Assembly: GCF_003076275.1 (NCBI RefSeq)
Contig: NZ_CP029064.1
Coordinates: 3,762,001-3,826,000 of the forward strand
DNA: 64,000 nt
DNA from: Microbulbifer sp. A4B17
Lineage (GTDB): Bacteria > Pseudomonadota > Gammaproteobacteria > Pseudomonadales > Cellvibrionaceae
Direction of reading: 5' to 3'
Numbering within the stretch: position 1 is the stretch's first letter; every line of letters begins with the position of its first letter. Below the pieces are notes generated by a model. That model made no database searches. It was not told where the DNA came from and saw only the letters and a program-made list of their open reading frames with translations. Below, in pieces: positions 40,056 to 49,419 of this stretch. The translations under genes were made by a program, and so were the position numbers.

Positions 40056-42887
40056 TTATTTGACGGTCAGCGCCTCGTTGATGAACTTATTCTGTTCTTC
40101 AAGGTGCGTGGACATATAGCCCGCCGCAGGTGCTGCGGATGGGGCGCGGCCCACGTATTCCAGATCCAGCTTCGGATGGGTTTCCGACAACAGGCGACGC
40201 AAGTGGTGCTGGCTGGAGTACCAGGCGCCCTGATTCATGGGCTCTTCCTGACACCAGGCAACACTCTTGATCTTCTTGAATGCGGAAACCGCTTCCACAA
40301 ACTCTTCGTCCGGGAATGGGTACAGCTGCTCGATTCGTACGAACGCCACATCTTCCTGCTCGCGCTCCATACGGGCTTCCAGCAGGTGGTAGTAAACCTT
40401 GCCGGAACACAGAACCAAACGCTTCACTTTGTCTGGATCTACGCCCTGGTCCTGGATCACGTTGTGGAAACGACCCTCAGCCAGCTCTTCCAGGCTGGAG
40501 GTTGCCAGCTTGTGGCGCAGAATCCACTTCGGGCTCATGATTACCAGAGGACGACGCATGGGGCGCACAGCCTGGCGACGCAGCAGGTGGAAAATCTGCG
40601 CAGGGGTAGTGGCGTTACACACCTGGATATTGTGTTCGGCACACAGCTGCATAAAGCGCTCAAGACGTGCAGAGGAGTGCTCTGGGCCCTGGCCTTCGTA
40701 CCCGTGCGGCAACAGCATTACCAGGCCGCACATTCGGCCCCACTTGTGCTCACCGGAAGTAATGAACTGGTCGATCACAACCTGGGCACCGTTGGCGAAG
40801 TCACCAAACTGAGCTTCCCACACCACCAGAGACTTAGGTGTAGTGGTCGCATAGCCGTATTCAAACGCCAATACCGCCTCTTCAGACAGCAGCGAGTCGT
40901 AAATATAGAAAGGCGGCTGGTCTTCGAACATATGCTGCAAAGGCACATAGCTCTGACCGTCTTTCTGGCTGTGAATCACCGCGTGACGATGGGAGAAGGT
41001 ACCGCGACCCACATCCTCGCCAGTGAAACGGACCATAAAGCCGTCTTCCAGCAGTGTGCCGTAAGCCAGGGTTTCCGCCATACCCCAGTTCAGAGGCAGG
41101 GCACCGCCGGCCATCTTGCGGCGGTCTTCATAGATTTTGGAGACCTGGCGCTGCATCACAATGCCATCGGGCACATTGGTCATGCGCGTGGCGACATCCT
41201 GCAGTTTCGGCAATGCGTAGCCAGTATCTGCGGGCTCGTTCCAGTCGTGGCCCAGGTAGGGGCTCCAATCCACAAACATGGAGGAGTCGGGCTTCTTCAC
41301 AAGACCGGTAGCAACGTCTTCACCGGCATCCAGTTTGTCGCGGTAGTCGTTAGCCAGCTTGTCTGCGGCAACCTTGTCCAGGATGCCCTCGCCCACCAGC
41401 TTCTCGGAATAGAGCGTGCGGGTAGTCTTGTGCTTGCGGATGGTCTGGTACATCAGCGGCTGGGTACCAGAGGGGTCATCGGTCTCGTTGTGGCCGCGAC
41501 GACGGTAGCAGACCAGGTCGATAACGATATCTTTCTTAAATTCGTAGCGGTAGTCCACCGCTAGCAGCGCGGCCAATACGACCATTTCCGGGTCGTCGCC
41601 ATTTACGTGCAGCACCGGCGCATCGATCATCTTAGCGGGATCGGTGGAGTACTCAGTGGAGCGGGCGTCTTCGCGCTTGCTGGTGGTAAAGCCCACCTGG
41701 TTATTCAGTACGATGTGCACAGTACCGCCGGTGTAGTAACCGCGGGTCTGGGACATCTGCAGGGTTTCCTGCACAACACCCTGACCAGCAAAAGCCGCAT
41801 CGCCGTGGATGTTGATCGGCATTACCTTCTCGCCAGTTGCATCTTTACGGCGGTCCTGGCGGGCACGCACGGAACCAACAACAACAGGGGCACTGATTTC
41901 CAGGTGCGAAGGGTTAAAGGCCAGCGCCAGGTGAACTTCACCACCGGGAGTCATCACATTGGAGGAGAAGCCCTGGTGGTATTTCACGTCGCCGGAAGTA
42001 TCGAGAGTTTTCTTGCCTTCAAACTCCTGGAACAGGTCCGCCGGATTTTTACCGAGGATATTGACCAGGGTATTCAGGCGGCCGCGGTGGGCCATACCGA
42101 TCACGACTTCCTTCACCCCGTAAGTGCCGGAGCGACGGATCAGAGCGTCCATCATCGGGATCAGGCTCTCACCACCCTCTACACCAAAGCGCTTGGTGCC
42201 GGGGTACTTGGAGTCCAGGTGGCGCTCCAGACCTTCAGCAGCAGAGAGACGCTGCAGAATTTCAATCTGGATATCGGTGCCGAAATTGGCTTTGGACTGG
42301 CTGCGCTCAAGACGCTGCTGGAACCACTGCTGCTCTTCCAGGTTGGAGAGATGCATGATCTCAGCGCCCAGGTTGCCACAGTAAGTGCGCTCCAGGCCCT
42401 CGACAATTTCGCGCAGGGTTGCTTCTTCTTTGCCGAGAAACAGGCTGCCGGTATTAAAGGTGGTGTCGAAGTCACCTTCGGTCAGGCCGTGGTAGCTCAA
42501 CTGCAGGTCAGGCACCTGCTCGCGGGCCATCAGCCCCAAGGGGTCGAGGGTCGCTTTTTTATGGCCGCGATGACGGTAGGAATCGATCAATTGCAGAACT
42601 TTAATCTGCTTGCGCTCGTGCTCGATATTGGCAGAGCCTGCCGCACCGGGAGCCGCTACCGGGCGCGCGCGATGCTTGCTGAGCAGCTCAAAGTGCTGGC
42701 GTACAGCAGCGTGGGAAACATCACTGCTGCCTTCAACGCGGGGGAGGCTGTCGAAATAATTGCGCCACTCCTCGGGGACACCGTTGGGGTCGTGCAGATA
42801 GGTCTCGTAAAGCTCCTCCACGTAGGCAGCATTGCCCCCGGAGATATGGGAGCTACGCCACAGCTGCTCCATGGTACTTTCGTGCAT
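40056..42887 (-). CDS. sucA: 2-oxoglutarate dehydrogenase E1 component
   Basis: A 943-residue thiamine-diphosphate enzyme that decarboxylates 2-oxoglutarate and succinylates lipoyl-SucB. The N-terminus has the SucB-docking helix, then a R-H-R-A-R linker. The active-site motifs are G-M-A-H-R-G-R-L-N-T-L-V near residue 255, the ThDP signature G-D-A-A-F-A-G-Q-G-V, and later L-L-P-H-G-Y-E-G-Q-G-P-E-H-S-S-A-R. Start set at ATG 42887 (M-H-E-S-T-M-E-Q-L-W), as in homologs; the frame open to 42950 runs into the upstream terminator region. Separated from sdhB by a strong hairpin. Confidence 0.97.
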   Translation of the reverse strand: MHESTMEQLWRSSHISGGNAAYVEELYETYLHDPNGVPEEWRNYFDSLPRVEGSSDVSHAAVRQHFELLSKHRARPVAAPGAAGSANIEHERKQIKVLQLIDSYRHRGHKKATLDPLGLMAREQVPDLQLSYHGLTEGDFDTTFNTGSLFLGKEEATLREIVEGLERTYCGNLGAEIMHLSNLEEQQWFQQRLERSQSKANFGTDIQIEILQRLSAAEGLERHLDSKYPGTKRFGVEGGESLIPMMDALIRRSGTYGVKEVVIGMAHRGRLNTLVNILGKNPADLFQEFEGKKTLDTSGDVKYHQGFSSNVMTPGGEVHLALAFNPSHLEISAPVVVGSVRARQDRRKDATGEKVMPINIHGDAAFAGQGVVQETLQMSQTRGYYTGGTVHIVLNNQVGFTTSKREDARSTEYSTDPAKMIDAPVLHVNGDDPEMVVLAALLAVDYRYEFKKDIVIDLVCYRRRGHNETDDPSGTQPLMYQTIRKHKTTRTLYSEKLVGEGILDKVAADKLANDYRDKLDAGEDVATGLVKKPDSSMFVDWSPYLGHDWNEPADTGYALPKLQDVATRMTNVPDGIVMQRQVSKIYEDRRKMAGGALPLNWGMAETLAYGTLLEDGFMVRFTGEDVGRGTFSHRHAVIHSQKDGQSYVPLQHMFEDQPPFYIYDSLLSEEAVLAFEYGYATTTPKSLVVWEAQFGDFANGAQVVIDQFITSGEHKWGRMCGLVMLLPHGYEGQGPEHSSARLERFMQLCAEHNIQVCNATTPAQIFHLLRRQAVRPMRRPLVIMSPKWILRHKLATSSLEELAEGRFHNVIQDQGVDPDKVKRLVLCSGKVYYHLLEARMEREQEDVAFVRIEQLYPFPDEEFVEAVSAFKKIKSVAWCQEEPMNQGAWYSSQHHLRRLLSETHPKLDLEYVGRAPSAAPAAGYMSTHLEEQNKFINEALTVK

Positions 42888-42954
42888 GTTGATGCCTACC
42901 TCAATTGCAGTGTGCTGATCTTCTCTTGAGCCACTGCGCTTTCCTTTCACTCAC

Positions 42955-42988
42955 AAAAGGGGAGGCGCACAAAGCCACCTCCCCTTTT
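42955..42988 (-). terminator. Intrinsic terminator between sdhB and sucA
   Basis: AAAAGGGGAGG (42955-42965) pairs with CCTCCCCTTTT (42978-42988), 11 perfect pairs, with an inner GGC/GCC extension. On the minus strand it ends in TTTTG. It sits 110 bases after sdhB and 67 bases before sucA, so it should end or attenuate sdh transcription before suc. Confidence 0.8.
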
Positions 42989-42997
42989 CAGTTTTTT

Positions 42998-43013
42998 GCC
43001 GGTTAAAACCGGC
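42998..43013. repeat. Short perfect hairpin beside the sdhB-sucA terminator
   Basis: GCCGGTT (42998-43004) and AACCGGC (43007-43013) form a seven-pair stem with a two-base spacer, next to the stronger terminator. It has T4 on its right and T6 on its left, so termination on the minus strand is not expected. Function unclear; a tandem stem may stabilise the sdh mRNA 3' end. Confidence 0.5.
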
Positions 43014-43099
43014 TTTTGTCATTTGCTTGGCACCCTACCTGGCACCGGGTTCACAGAACGCGAACCCTTAGCGGGCCGATAATCGGCCGCAACATCCCC

Positions 43100-43804
43100 T
43101 TACACGGCACGGGTCAGCAGCATATTGCGGATATGGCCGATCGCACGCGTCGGATTCAAACCTTTCGGGCAGACATTGACACAGTTTTGAATACCGTGGC
43201 AACGGAAAACACTAAAGGGGTCATCCAGATTTGACAGGCGTTCATCAGTAGCCAGGTCGCGGCTGTCCGCCAGGAAGCGGTAAGCCTGCAACAAACCAGC
43301 CGGGCCGATAAACTTGTCCGGGTTCCACCAGAAAGACGGACAAGAGGTGGAACAGCAGGCACACAGGATACATTCGTACAGACCATCGAGCTTCTCGCGG
43401 TCTTCAGGAGACTGCAGACGCTCAATAGCCGGTGCTGGTGTATCGTTCTGCAGGTACGGCTCAATCTTCTTGTACTGCTCGTAGAACTGCTCCATATCCA
43501 CGACCAGGTCGCGGATAACCGGCAGGCCCGGCAGAGGACGCAGAACCAGTTTACCCTTGGGGGCAGCTTCAGACAGTGGCGTAGTGCACGCCAGACCATT
43601 GCGACCGGAAATACTCATGCCGTCTGAGCCACAGACTCCCTCACGGCAGGAGCGACGGAAAGACAGGGTCGGGTCTTCGGCTTTCAGCAGCTCCAGAACA
43701 TCCAACACCATCAGGTCCTTGCCCTTGGTGTCCAGTTCATAGTCCTGCATGTAAGGCGCTTTATCGGTTTCCGGGTTGTAACGGTAAATGCTTACTTTCA
43801 ACAT
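43100..43804 (-). CDS. sdhB: Succinate dehydrogenase iron-sulfur subunit
   Basis: A 234-residue complex II subunit carrying electrons from SdhA flavin to quinone. All three cluster motifs are present: [2Fe-2S] in S-C-R-E-G-V-C-G-S-D-G with a later L-A-C, [4Fe-4S] in C-I-L-C-A-C-C-S-T-S-C-P, and [3Fe-4S] in C-H-G-I-Q-N-C-V-N-V-C-P-K-G-L. Length is typical. It follows sdhA by 19 bases and is the last sdh gene before the terminator. Confidence 0.98.
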   Translation of the reverse strand: MLKVSIYRYNPETDKAPYMQDYELDTKGKDLMVLDVLELLKAEDPTLSFRRSCREGVCGSDGMSISGRNGLACTTPLSEAAPKGKLVLRPLPGLPVIRDLVVDMEQFYEQYKKIEPYLQNDTPAPAIERLQSPEDREKLDGLYECILCACCSTSCPSFWWNPDKFIGPAGLLQAYRFLADSRDLATDERLSNLDDPFSVFRCHGIQNCVNVCPKGLNPTRAIGHIRNMLLTRAV

Positions 43805-43823
43805 ACTCTATTCCGCTCCCGAA

Positions 43824-45596
43824 TCAGTAAGTCCGAGCTTTCGGTTCAAAGGCTTCCATAGTGTTAGGCGCGAAGTTTACCGCACGCTTGCCAACACGTT
43901 TTTCCGCAGGGAAATACATAGAGTGGCACAGCCAGTTTTCATCATCGCGCTCCTGGAAGTCCTCGCGGGCGTGAGCACCACGACTTTCTGTTCGAGTCTC
44001 TGCGGCAACCGCAGTGGCCTCGGCAACTTCCAGTAAGTTCTGCAGTTCCAGTGCTTCAACACGGGCAGTATTGAAGGCTCGGCTCCGGTCGTCGAGGCGT
44101 ACATTTTCAATACGCTCGCGCAGATCTGCAAGTTTCTTCACGCCTTCAGCCATAAAGTCGCCGCGGCGGAAGACACCAAAATGGTTTTGCATCACACCCT
44201 GCAGCTCTTTGCGCAGGTCCGAAGCCTTCTCACCGGTCTCGTTGGTCTCCAGGCGATTCAGGCGAGCCATTGCGGCTTCGAGATCGGACTCTGAAGCTTC
44301 GCGGTGCTCGATACCCTCACGCAGGGATTTCTCGATAAACAGACCGGAAGCGCGACCGAACACCACCAGATCCAGCAGTGAGTTACCACCCAGACGGTTA
44401 GCACCGTGTACAGATACGCAGGCAACCTCACCACAGGCGTAGAAACCATCGATAATCTGGTCGTTACCGGCAGCGTCCTGAGTCAAAGCCTGACCGTGAA
44501 CGTTAGTCGGAATACCACCCATCATATAGTGACAGGTAGGTACTACCGGGATCGGCACCTTAACCGGGTCGGCGTGGGCGAAAGTCTTGGACAGTTCACA
44601 GATACCGGGCAAGCGGCTGTTGAGCAATTCCTCACCCAGATGGTCGAGCTTTAGGAATACGTGATCGCCTTCCGGACCACAACCGCGACCGTCGAGAATC
44701 TCGAGAACCATAGAGCGAGCCACAACGTCGCGGGAAGCGAGGTCTTTGGCGTTAGGCGCGTAGCGCTCCATGAAACGCTCGCCATCTTTATTGATCAGAT
44801 AGCCACCTTCACCGCGACAACCTTCAGTCACGAGTACACCGGCACCGTAAATACCAGTGGGGTGGAACTGCCACATCTCAATATCCTGGACCGGCATACC
44901 GGCACGCAGGGCCATACCGACACCGTCACCGGTATTGATGTGTGCGTTGGTGGTGGAAGCGAAGATACGACCGGCACCGCCAGTAGCGAATACAGTCGCT
45001 TTGGATTTGATATAAACCACTTCGCCATCTTCGATGCACATGGCGATCACACCCACAACAGCACCGTCCTGGTTCTTCACCAGGTCAATCGCAAACCATT
45101 CGTTCAGGAATTCGGTTTTGTGCTTAACGTTGTTTTGATAGAGAGTATGCAGCAGTGCATGGCCGGTACGGTCAGCAGCGGCACAGGTACGTGCAGCCTG
45201 GCCACCGCGGCCGAAATCTTTGGACTGACCGCCGAAGGGGCGCTGATAGATGCGGCCTTCCTCTGTACGAGAGAAGGGCAGCCCCATGTGCTCAAGCTCA
45301 AATACTGCCTCAGGGCCTACGGAACACATATATTCGATAGCGTCCTGGTCACCAATGTAGTCGGAACCTTTAACGGTATCGTACATGTGCCAGCGCCAAT
45401 CGTCGTTGGGATCTGAGCTGGCGATCGCACAGGTAATTCCGCCCTGGGCAGATACCGTGTGAGAACGCGTCGGGAATACTTTGGTAATAACCGCAGTTTT
45501 ATAGCCGGACTGGGCCATCTGCAGGGCAGCGCGCATACCGGCACCGCCACCACCAATTACAATCCCGTCAAAAGAAATAGTACGCATGTTCGCCAT
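43824..45596 (-). CDS. sdhA: Succinate dehydrogenase flavoprotein subunit
   Basis: A 590-residue flavoprotein that oxidises succinate to fumarate. The FAD Rossmann motif [10 protein letters not shown] starts near residue 15, and the covalent FAD attachment His46 lies in [11 protein letters not shown]. Substrate-site residues are in G-C-R-G-E-G-G-Y and the H-Y-M-M-G-G-I-P motif. It begins three bases after the sdhD stop. Length and motifs match the proteobacterial type C enzyme. Confidence 0.98.
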   Translation of the reverse strand: MANMRTISFDGIVIGGGGAGMRAALQMAQSGYKTAVITKVFPTRSHTVSAQGGITCAIASSDPNDDWRWHMYDTVKGSDYIGDQDAIEYMCSVGPEAVFELEHMGLPFSRTEEGRIYQRPFGGQSKDFGRGGQAARTCAAADRTGHALLHTLYQNNVKHKTEFLNEWFAIDLVKNQDGAVVGVIAMCIEDGEVVYIKSKATVFATGGAGRIFASTTNAHINTGDGVGMALRAGMPVQDIEMWQFHPTGIYGAGVLVTEGCRGEGGYLINKDGERFMERYAPNAKDLASRDVVARSMVLEILDGRGCGPEGDHVFLKLDHLGEELLNSRLPGICELSKTFAHADPVKVPIPVVPTCHYMMGGIPTNVHGQALTQDAAGNDQIIDGFYACGEVACVSVHGANRLGGNSLLDLVVFGRASGLFIEKSLREGIEHREASESDLEAAMARLNRLETNETGEKASDLRKELQGVMQNHFGVFRRGDFMAEGVKKLADLRERIENVRLDDRSRAFNTARVEALELQNLLEVAEATAVAAETRTESRGAHAREDFQERDDENWLCHSMYFPAEKRVGKRAVNFAPNTMEAFEPKARTY

Positions 45597-45599
45597 TGC

Positions 45600-45974
45600 T
45601 TATACACCCCAAAGAATTTCAATGCCCCACACCGTGTAGAGCACGGCAACCGCAGCCAGAATCACTTCTACGAACAGGCGCAGAACAGTGGCTTTACCAC
45701 CCATCATCCGGTTGGTGATGTAATCGGTAACCACGGACCAGAGGCCAATCCAGGCGTGAATAATGGTGGACAGCAAAGCAACCAAGCTGAAAACACGCAT
45801 CCAGCGCTGGGCGAACAGTTCAGACCAGGCCTGATAGCCGAAGTCCTTACTAAAAAAGATAAAACCCACTATAAAGAGGGTATACGCGAGCAGTATTACC
45901 GCTGTGACTCTCTGATAGAGCCAGTCGAAGGTACCACTACGACCAAAGCTTGTTACTGTTTTTACCACAACCAT
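45600..45974 (-). CDS. sdhD: Succinate dehydrogenase membrane anchor subunit D
   Basis: A 124-residue protein with three membrane helices (about 25-42, 58-80 and 98-120) that with SdhC binds haem b and ubiquinone. The W-L-Y-Q-R-V-T-A-V motif near residue 18 and H-A-W-I-G-L-W, followed by D-Y-I-T, in the second helix region fit SdhD; the Asp-Tyr pair corresponds to the quinone site. Its ATG lies inside sdhC (13-base overlap), which couples translation. Confidence 0.93.
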   Translation of the reverse strand: MVVVKTVTSFGRSGTFDWLYQRVTAVILLAYTLFIVGFIFFSKDFGYQAWSELFAQRWMRVFSLVALLSTIIHAWIGLWSVVTDYITNRMMGGKATVLRLFVEVILAAVAVLYTVWGIEILWGV

Positions 45975-46336
45975 ACTCCCGCAAGAAGAATAAGGATTAC
46001 AGCCAGTACCAGCACTGAAACAGCGCTGCGGCGGCCGCCTTCGAGACTTTCACCCATTCCCATATCCATAAACAGATGACGTACACCTGCCAGTATGTGG
46101 TAAATAAGTGCCGCCAGTGCCGCCCAAAGAATGAGCTTTGCAGGGATACTGTTAAATATCGCTGCGACTTCGGCGAATCCCTGCTCTGATTCCAGGCTGA
46201 CATCGAGCATCCACAGTAGTAGTGCAACAACAGCAAAGAGCACTACACCGGAAATACGATGCAAAATGGAAACCACAGCGGCAGCGGGAAGCTTTATAGT
46301 GGAAATGTCTAAATTGACAGGTCTGTTTTTGTTCAC
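45962..46336 (-). CDS. sdhC: Succinate dehydrogenase cytochrome b556 subunit C
   Basis: A 124-residue integral membrane subunit with three helices. The N-terminal R-P-V-N-L-D and S-I-L-H-R-I-S-G-V motifs (quinone-site Ser/Arg region near residues 23-29) are typical, and I-Y-H-I-L-A-G-V-R-H near residue 79 supplies the likely haem b ligand His80. The start codon is GTG at 46336 with AGGTG nine bases upstream. First gene of sdhCDAB, about 140 bases downstream of the predicted promoter. Confidence 0.95.
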   Translation of the reverse strand: MNKNRPVNLDISTIKLPAAAVVSILHRISGVVLFAVVALLLWMLDVSLESEQGFAEVAAIFNSIPAKLILWAALAALIYHILAGVRHLFMDMGMGESLEGGRRSAVSVLVLAVILILLAGVWLW

Positions 46337-46475
46337 AGGAAAAACACCTTGTTGCCCTGAACGACCGGGCGCCCGTTAGCTTTTCAATGGAGGGACGAGC
46401 TGCTTGCTGATCACTTTGCACTCGACCTGATTAAGTCTTATACAAAGTAGCCGTACCGTGGCGCAAGCCGCGCGG

Positions 46476-46504
46476 ATTATAGGCATTCAATAGTCAAAAC
46501 ACAA
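46476..46504 (-). promoter_or_regulatory. Predicted sigma70 promoter of sdhCDAB
   Basis: On the minus strand TTGTGT (46499-46504) and a perfect TATAAT (46476-46481) are separated by 17 bases. The -10 is consensus and the -35 matches four of six. It lies about 140 bases upstream of the sdhC start in the sdhC-gltA gap, leaving room for a regulated leader. Confidence 0.6.
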
Positions 46505-46669
46505 CGAACGCCTGCGATTGCGCGGGGTTCCCGCCAGTATCGCGCAGTTTTTTAGTAGCTGCGGGATTTCCTCAGACTTTCCTGCACACTATCTAGACAA
46601 ATACTCTACAAGCACGGGTCGGAGCCGGATATCCTGTCGCCAATAGACTGGTCGTCCATTCCTTTTGGT

Positions 46670-46698
46670 TTGACAATTTGCGGCGCGGCACTTAAGTT
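46670..46698 (+). promoter_or_regulatory. Predicted sigma70 promoter of gltA
   Basis: A perfect TTGACA (46670-46675) is followed after 17 bases by TAAGTT (46693-46698), four of six to the -10 consensus. It lies about 77 bases upstream of the gltA ATG, in a GC-rich spacer. Confidence 0.6.
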
Positions 46699-46775
46699 TG
46701 GCCCCGCTCAAAAGGCCGCTAGCACCCGAAAACAGCGGGAGAAGGCCGGCATAAGAACATTTTTAGGAGTCCGCA

Positions 46776-48065
46776 ATGTCCGATAAAAAAGCGCACCTCA
46801 CAGTCGATGGTATCGACGGCGCTCTTGAGATGCCCGTTCGCTCCGGTACCCTCGGCCCCGATGTTATCGATGTCGGCGGTCTGACCGGCAAAGGCTTATT
46901 TACTTACGACCCGGGCTTCGTGTCTACCGCCTCATGTGATTCCAAGATCACCTTTATTGATGGCGGCAAAGGCCAACTGCTGCACCGCGGCTACCCCATC
47001 GAGCAACTGGCAGAAAAATCCGACTACCTGGAAACCTGCTACCTGCTGATGAATGGCGAACTGCCCAATGCACAAGAAAAGAAGAAGTATGTAGACACTA
47101 TTATGTCTCACACCATGGTTCACGAGTCCCTGGTGAACTTCTTTAAAGGCTTCCGTTACGATGCCCACCCGATGGCGATGATGTGCGGTGTAGTTGGAGC
47201 CCTCGCTTCCTTCTACCATGACTCCCTGGACATCACCAATCCAGAGCACCGCGAGATTTCCGCCCATCGCCTGATTGCTAAAATGCCAACCCTGGCAGCC
47301 ATGTGTTACAAGCACTCCCAAGGCATGCCTTTCATGTACCCGGACAATAGCCTCAGCTATTCGGAAAACTTCCTGCACATGATGTTTGGCAACCCCTGTG
47401 AGCCCAGCAAGATCGACCCGGTTGTCGCCAAGGCAATGGATATTATCTTCCTGCTGCACGCAGACCACGAACAGAATGCATCCACATCTACTGTTCGCCT
47501 GGCCGGCTCCTCCGGCGCCAATCCCTTCGCCTGCATCTCCTCTGGTATTGCCACCTTATGGGGGCCCGCTCACGGCGGAGCCAATGAAGCTGTATTGAAC
47601 ATGCTTCAGGAAATTGGCGATGAAAGCCGCATCGACGAGTTCGTGAAGCGCGCCAAAGACAAAAACGACCCATTCCGCCTGATGGGCTTTGGACACCGCG
47701 TTTACAAAAACTTTGATCCTCGCTCCCGCGTAATGCAAGGCATCTGCGATGAGGTTCTGGGTGCCATGGGCGCAGAAAACGATCCTCTACTGAAAATTGC
47801 CAAGAAACTGGAGAAAATCGCCCTTGAGGACGATTACTTCGTAGAGAAGAAACTCTACCCGAATGTAGACTTCTACTCCGGCATTATTATGAAGGCTATC
47901 GGCATCCCCACCGATATGTTCACCGTAATCTTCGCCACCGGCCGTACCTCAGGCTGGATCGCGCACTGGAATGAAATGATTTCCAACCCGTATAAGATTG
48001 GCCGCCCTCGCCAGCTGTATACCGGCTACCCGCAGCGCGATTATGTGCCGCTTGAGCAGCGCTAA
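46776..48065 (+). CDS. gltA: Citrate synthase
   Basis: A 429-residue type II (hexameric, NADH-sensitive type) citrate synthase that condenses oxaloacetate with acetyl-CoA. Catalytic residues correspond to His266 (A-H-G-G-A-N-E), His307 ([10 protein letters not shown]) and Asp365 (N-V-D-F-Y-S-G). Length is close to the 427 residues of E. coli. ATG follows TTTAGGAGTCCGCA, a good ribosome site. It diverges from sdhCDAB, as in many gammaproteobacteria, and ends at a strong terminator. Confidence 0.98.
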   Translation: MSDKKAHLTVDGIDGALEMPVRSGTLGPDVIDVGGLTGKGLFTYDPGFVSTASCDSKITFIDGGKGQLLHRGYPIEQLAEKSDYLETCYLLMNGELPNAQEKKKYVDTIMSHTMVHESLVNFFKGFRYDAHPMAMMCGVVGALASFYHDSLDITNPEHREISAHRLIAKMPTLAAMCYKHSQGMPFMYPDNSLSYSENFLHMMFGNPCEPSKIDPVVAKAMDIIFLLHADHEQNASTSTVRLAGSSGANPFACISSGIATLWGPAHGGANEAVLNMLQEIGDESRIDEFVKRAKDKNDPFRLMGFGHRVYKNFDPRSRVMQGICDEVLGAMGAENDPLLKIAKKLEKIALEDDYFVEKKLYPNVDFYSGIIMKAIGIPTDMFTVIFATGRTSGWIAHWNEMISNPYKIGRPRQLYTGYPQRDYVPLEQR

Positions 48066-48075
48066 TTTCAAGTAT

Positions 48076-48102
48076 AAAAAACCCGGCTAAGCCGGGTTTT
48101 TT
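48076..48102 (+). terminator. Intrinsic terminator of gltA
   Basis: ACCCGGC (48081-48087) pairs with GCCGGGT (48091-48097) around TAA, followed by six T and preceded by an A run, ten bases after the gltA stop. Confidence 0.9.
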
Positions 48103-48379
48103 ATTACCTAAATAGCAAAAGCTTCTCTAGTTAAGTCAGCGCTAACCAATAACTTTTCGATAAAATTACAAAAGCAAAGAGCTGAAATGTGACGCGCATC
48201 CCACTTTTGGAATTTTACCGAATCCAGTCCTTTTATAGCGGTTAAACCTGCTGTCATCCAATGTAAAATCCGCCACGCCCGCTGGGACTCAAATAGCTTT
48301 GCTTTCTTTAAGCTACCCCCAACTTCGCGGCACGATCAGACCTAATAACAACCCTTTAAAATTTACTGGGACTAAACTC

Positions 48380-48916
48380 ATGCTTAGTTTTATCTCTGGA
48401 ATGTTCCGAAGTAACAAATCAGAAGACGCGGCGGACCTTGAAGAAAAATACACTCGCAGCTCCTACGCAGGAACTAAAGGAACCCGCACCATTTCTTACG
48501 ACCCGACTTTAATCAAGGCTCTGGAAGACGATCACCGCACCTTGATCGGCATTTTTCAGCGCATGTGGTCCGAGGGTTACGAAAAGCAGAACTATCGCCA
48601 GCTGTCACAGTTACTGACCCAATTTAAGTCCGGCTTTCAGGCCCACTTAATTAAAGAAAATGTGCGTTTTTATGTATACCTGGAGCAGGCTCTGGTTGGC
48701 GATGCCCACACTCTACAGGTAGTAAAAGACTTCCGCACTGACATGAACGAAATTGCAAATGCTGTTGTTCAATTTTGCAAGCGTTACAACCACGAAGCCT
48801 TTACCCCAGAAATGGTTCGCGATTTTAAAATGGATTACCAGAAAATCGGAGAGGCATTGACTCGCCGAACAGCTCTGGAAGAAAAAGAACTCTACGTCCT
48901 TTACCAACCCTCCTAA
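48380..48916 (+). CDS. Hemerythrin-like (HHE) domain protein
   Basis: A 178-residue all-helical protein. From about residue 45 it has D-D-H-R-T-L, then Q-A-H-L-I-K-E-N-V-R-F-Y and E-E-K-E-L-Y near the C-terminus, the His/Glu spacing of hemerythrin HHE proteins that bind a di-iron centre for O2, NO or redox sensing. Not every canonical iron ligand is evident, so iron binding needs checking. Start taken at ATG 48380; the frame is open from 48299 but that part is unlike the family. It lies alone between gltA and the flavocytochrome cluster. Confidence 0.7.
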   Translation: MLSFISGMFRSNKSEDAADLEEKYTRSSYAGTKGTRTISYDPTLIKALEDDHRTLIGIFQRMWSEGYEKQNYRQLSQLLTQFKSGFQAHLIKENVRFYVYLEQALVGDAHTLQVVKDFRTDMNEIANAVVQFCKRYNHEAFTPEMVRDFKMDYQKIGEALTRRTALEEKELYVLYQPS

Positions 48917-49419
48917 AAGCAACGTTTAGTTTTTTTATCAGGAGTGATGAGATATTTAACCTAGAAATACCAGCAAGAAACAATTCTTTACAGTAGCCAT
49001 ACCACTTTTTGCAGTCAGCAGCCCACAAGGACGGGGCCGCACACTTTGCGACCCGCAAATGGTCTTAAAAAAAACTGAAAAGCCGCACTTCCCATCCCGC
49101 ACTTTTATACAACCAACAAAATAAGCACCTAATTTGGGCAAACTACTTTTGCCTACCTTCCAGGAATATTCCAAAACTGTGGACACCGGTTAAATCTAAC
49201 CCAATTTTCCGACCTGACCTTACTTTACACCCATTTCTCTATCGTCATCATCTAATCGGCACTAGACCTTTATTTAATTTTGTTTAAACATATAGATATT
49301 AGAATTCAAAAAAATACTCCAGAGTGGGATATTAGTCTAAGAATTTTTATAAGCCATCTGGCAAACAAATTAAAAAATAGAAAGGCTGATAGAAAAACCA
49401 AAGCAGTCGGGGGGGAGGT
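48917..49419. other. Upstream region of the flavocytochrome cluster
   Basis: About 500 bases with no credible gene, becoming strongly AT-rich toward the right. It should contain the promoter of the 49420-53361 operon. By eye no FNR-type palindrome or clear -35/-10 pair was found. A purine-rich GGGGGGGAGG site directly precedes the first gene. Confidence 0.45.

Noticed and set aside
38900-40063. A 387-residue plus-strand frame opposite sucB
   Set aside because: Arises from the Ala-rich codon bias of sucB read backwards; no homology.
40104-42929. Two plus-strand frames of over 440 residues opposite sucA
   Set aside because: Antisense shadows in a GC-biased conserved gene; sucA is certain and the opposite frames carry no domain.
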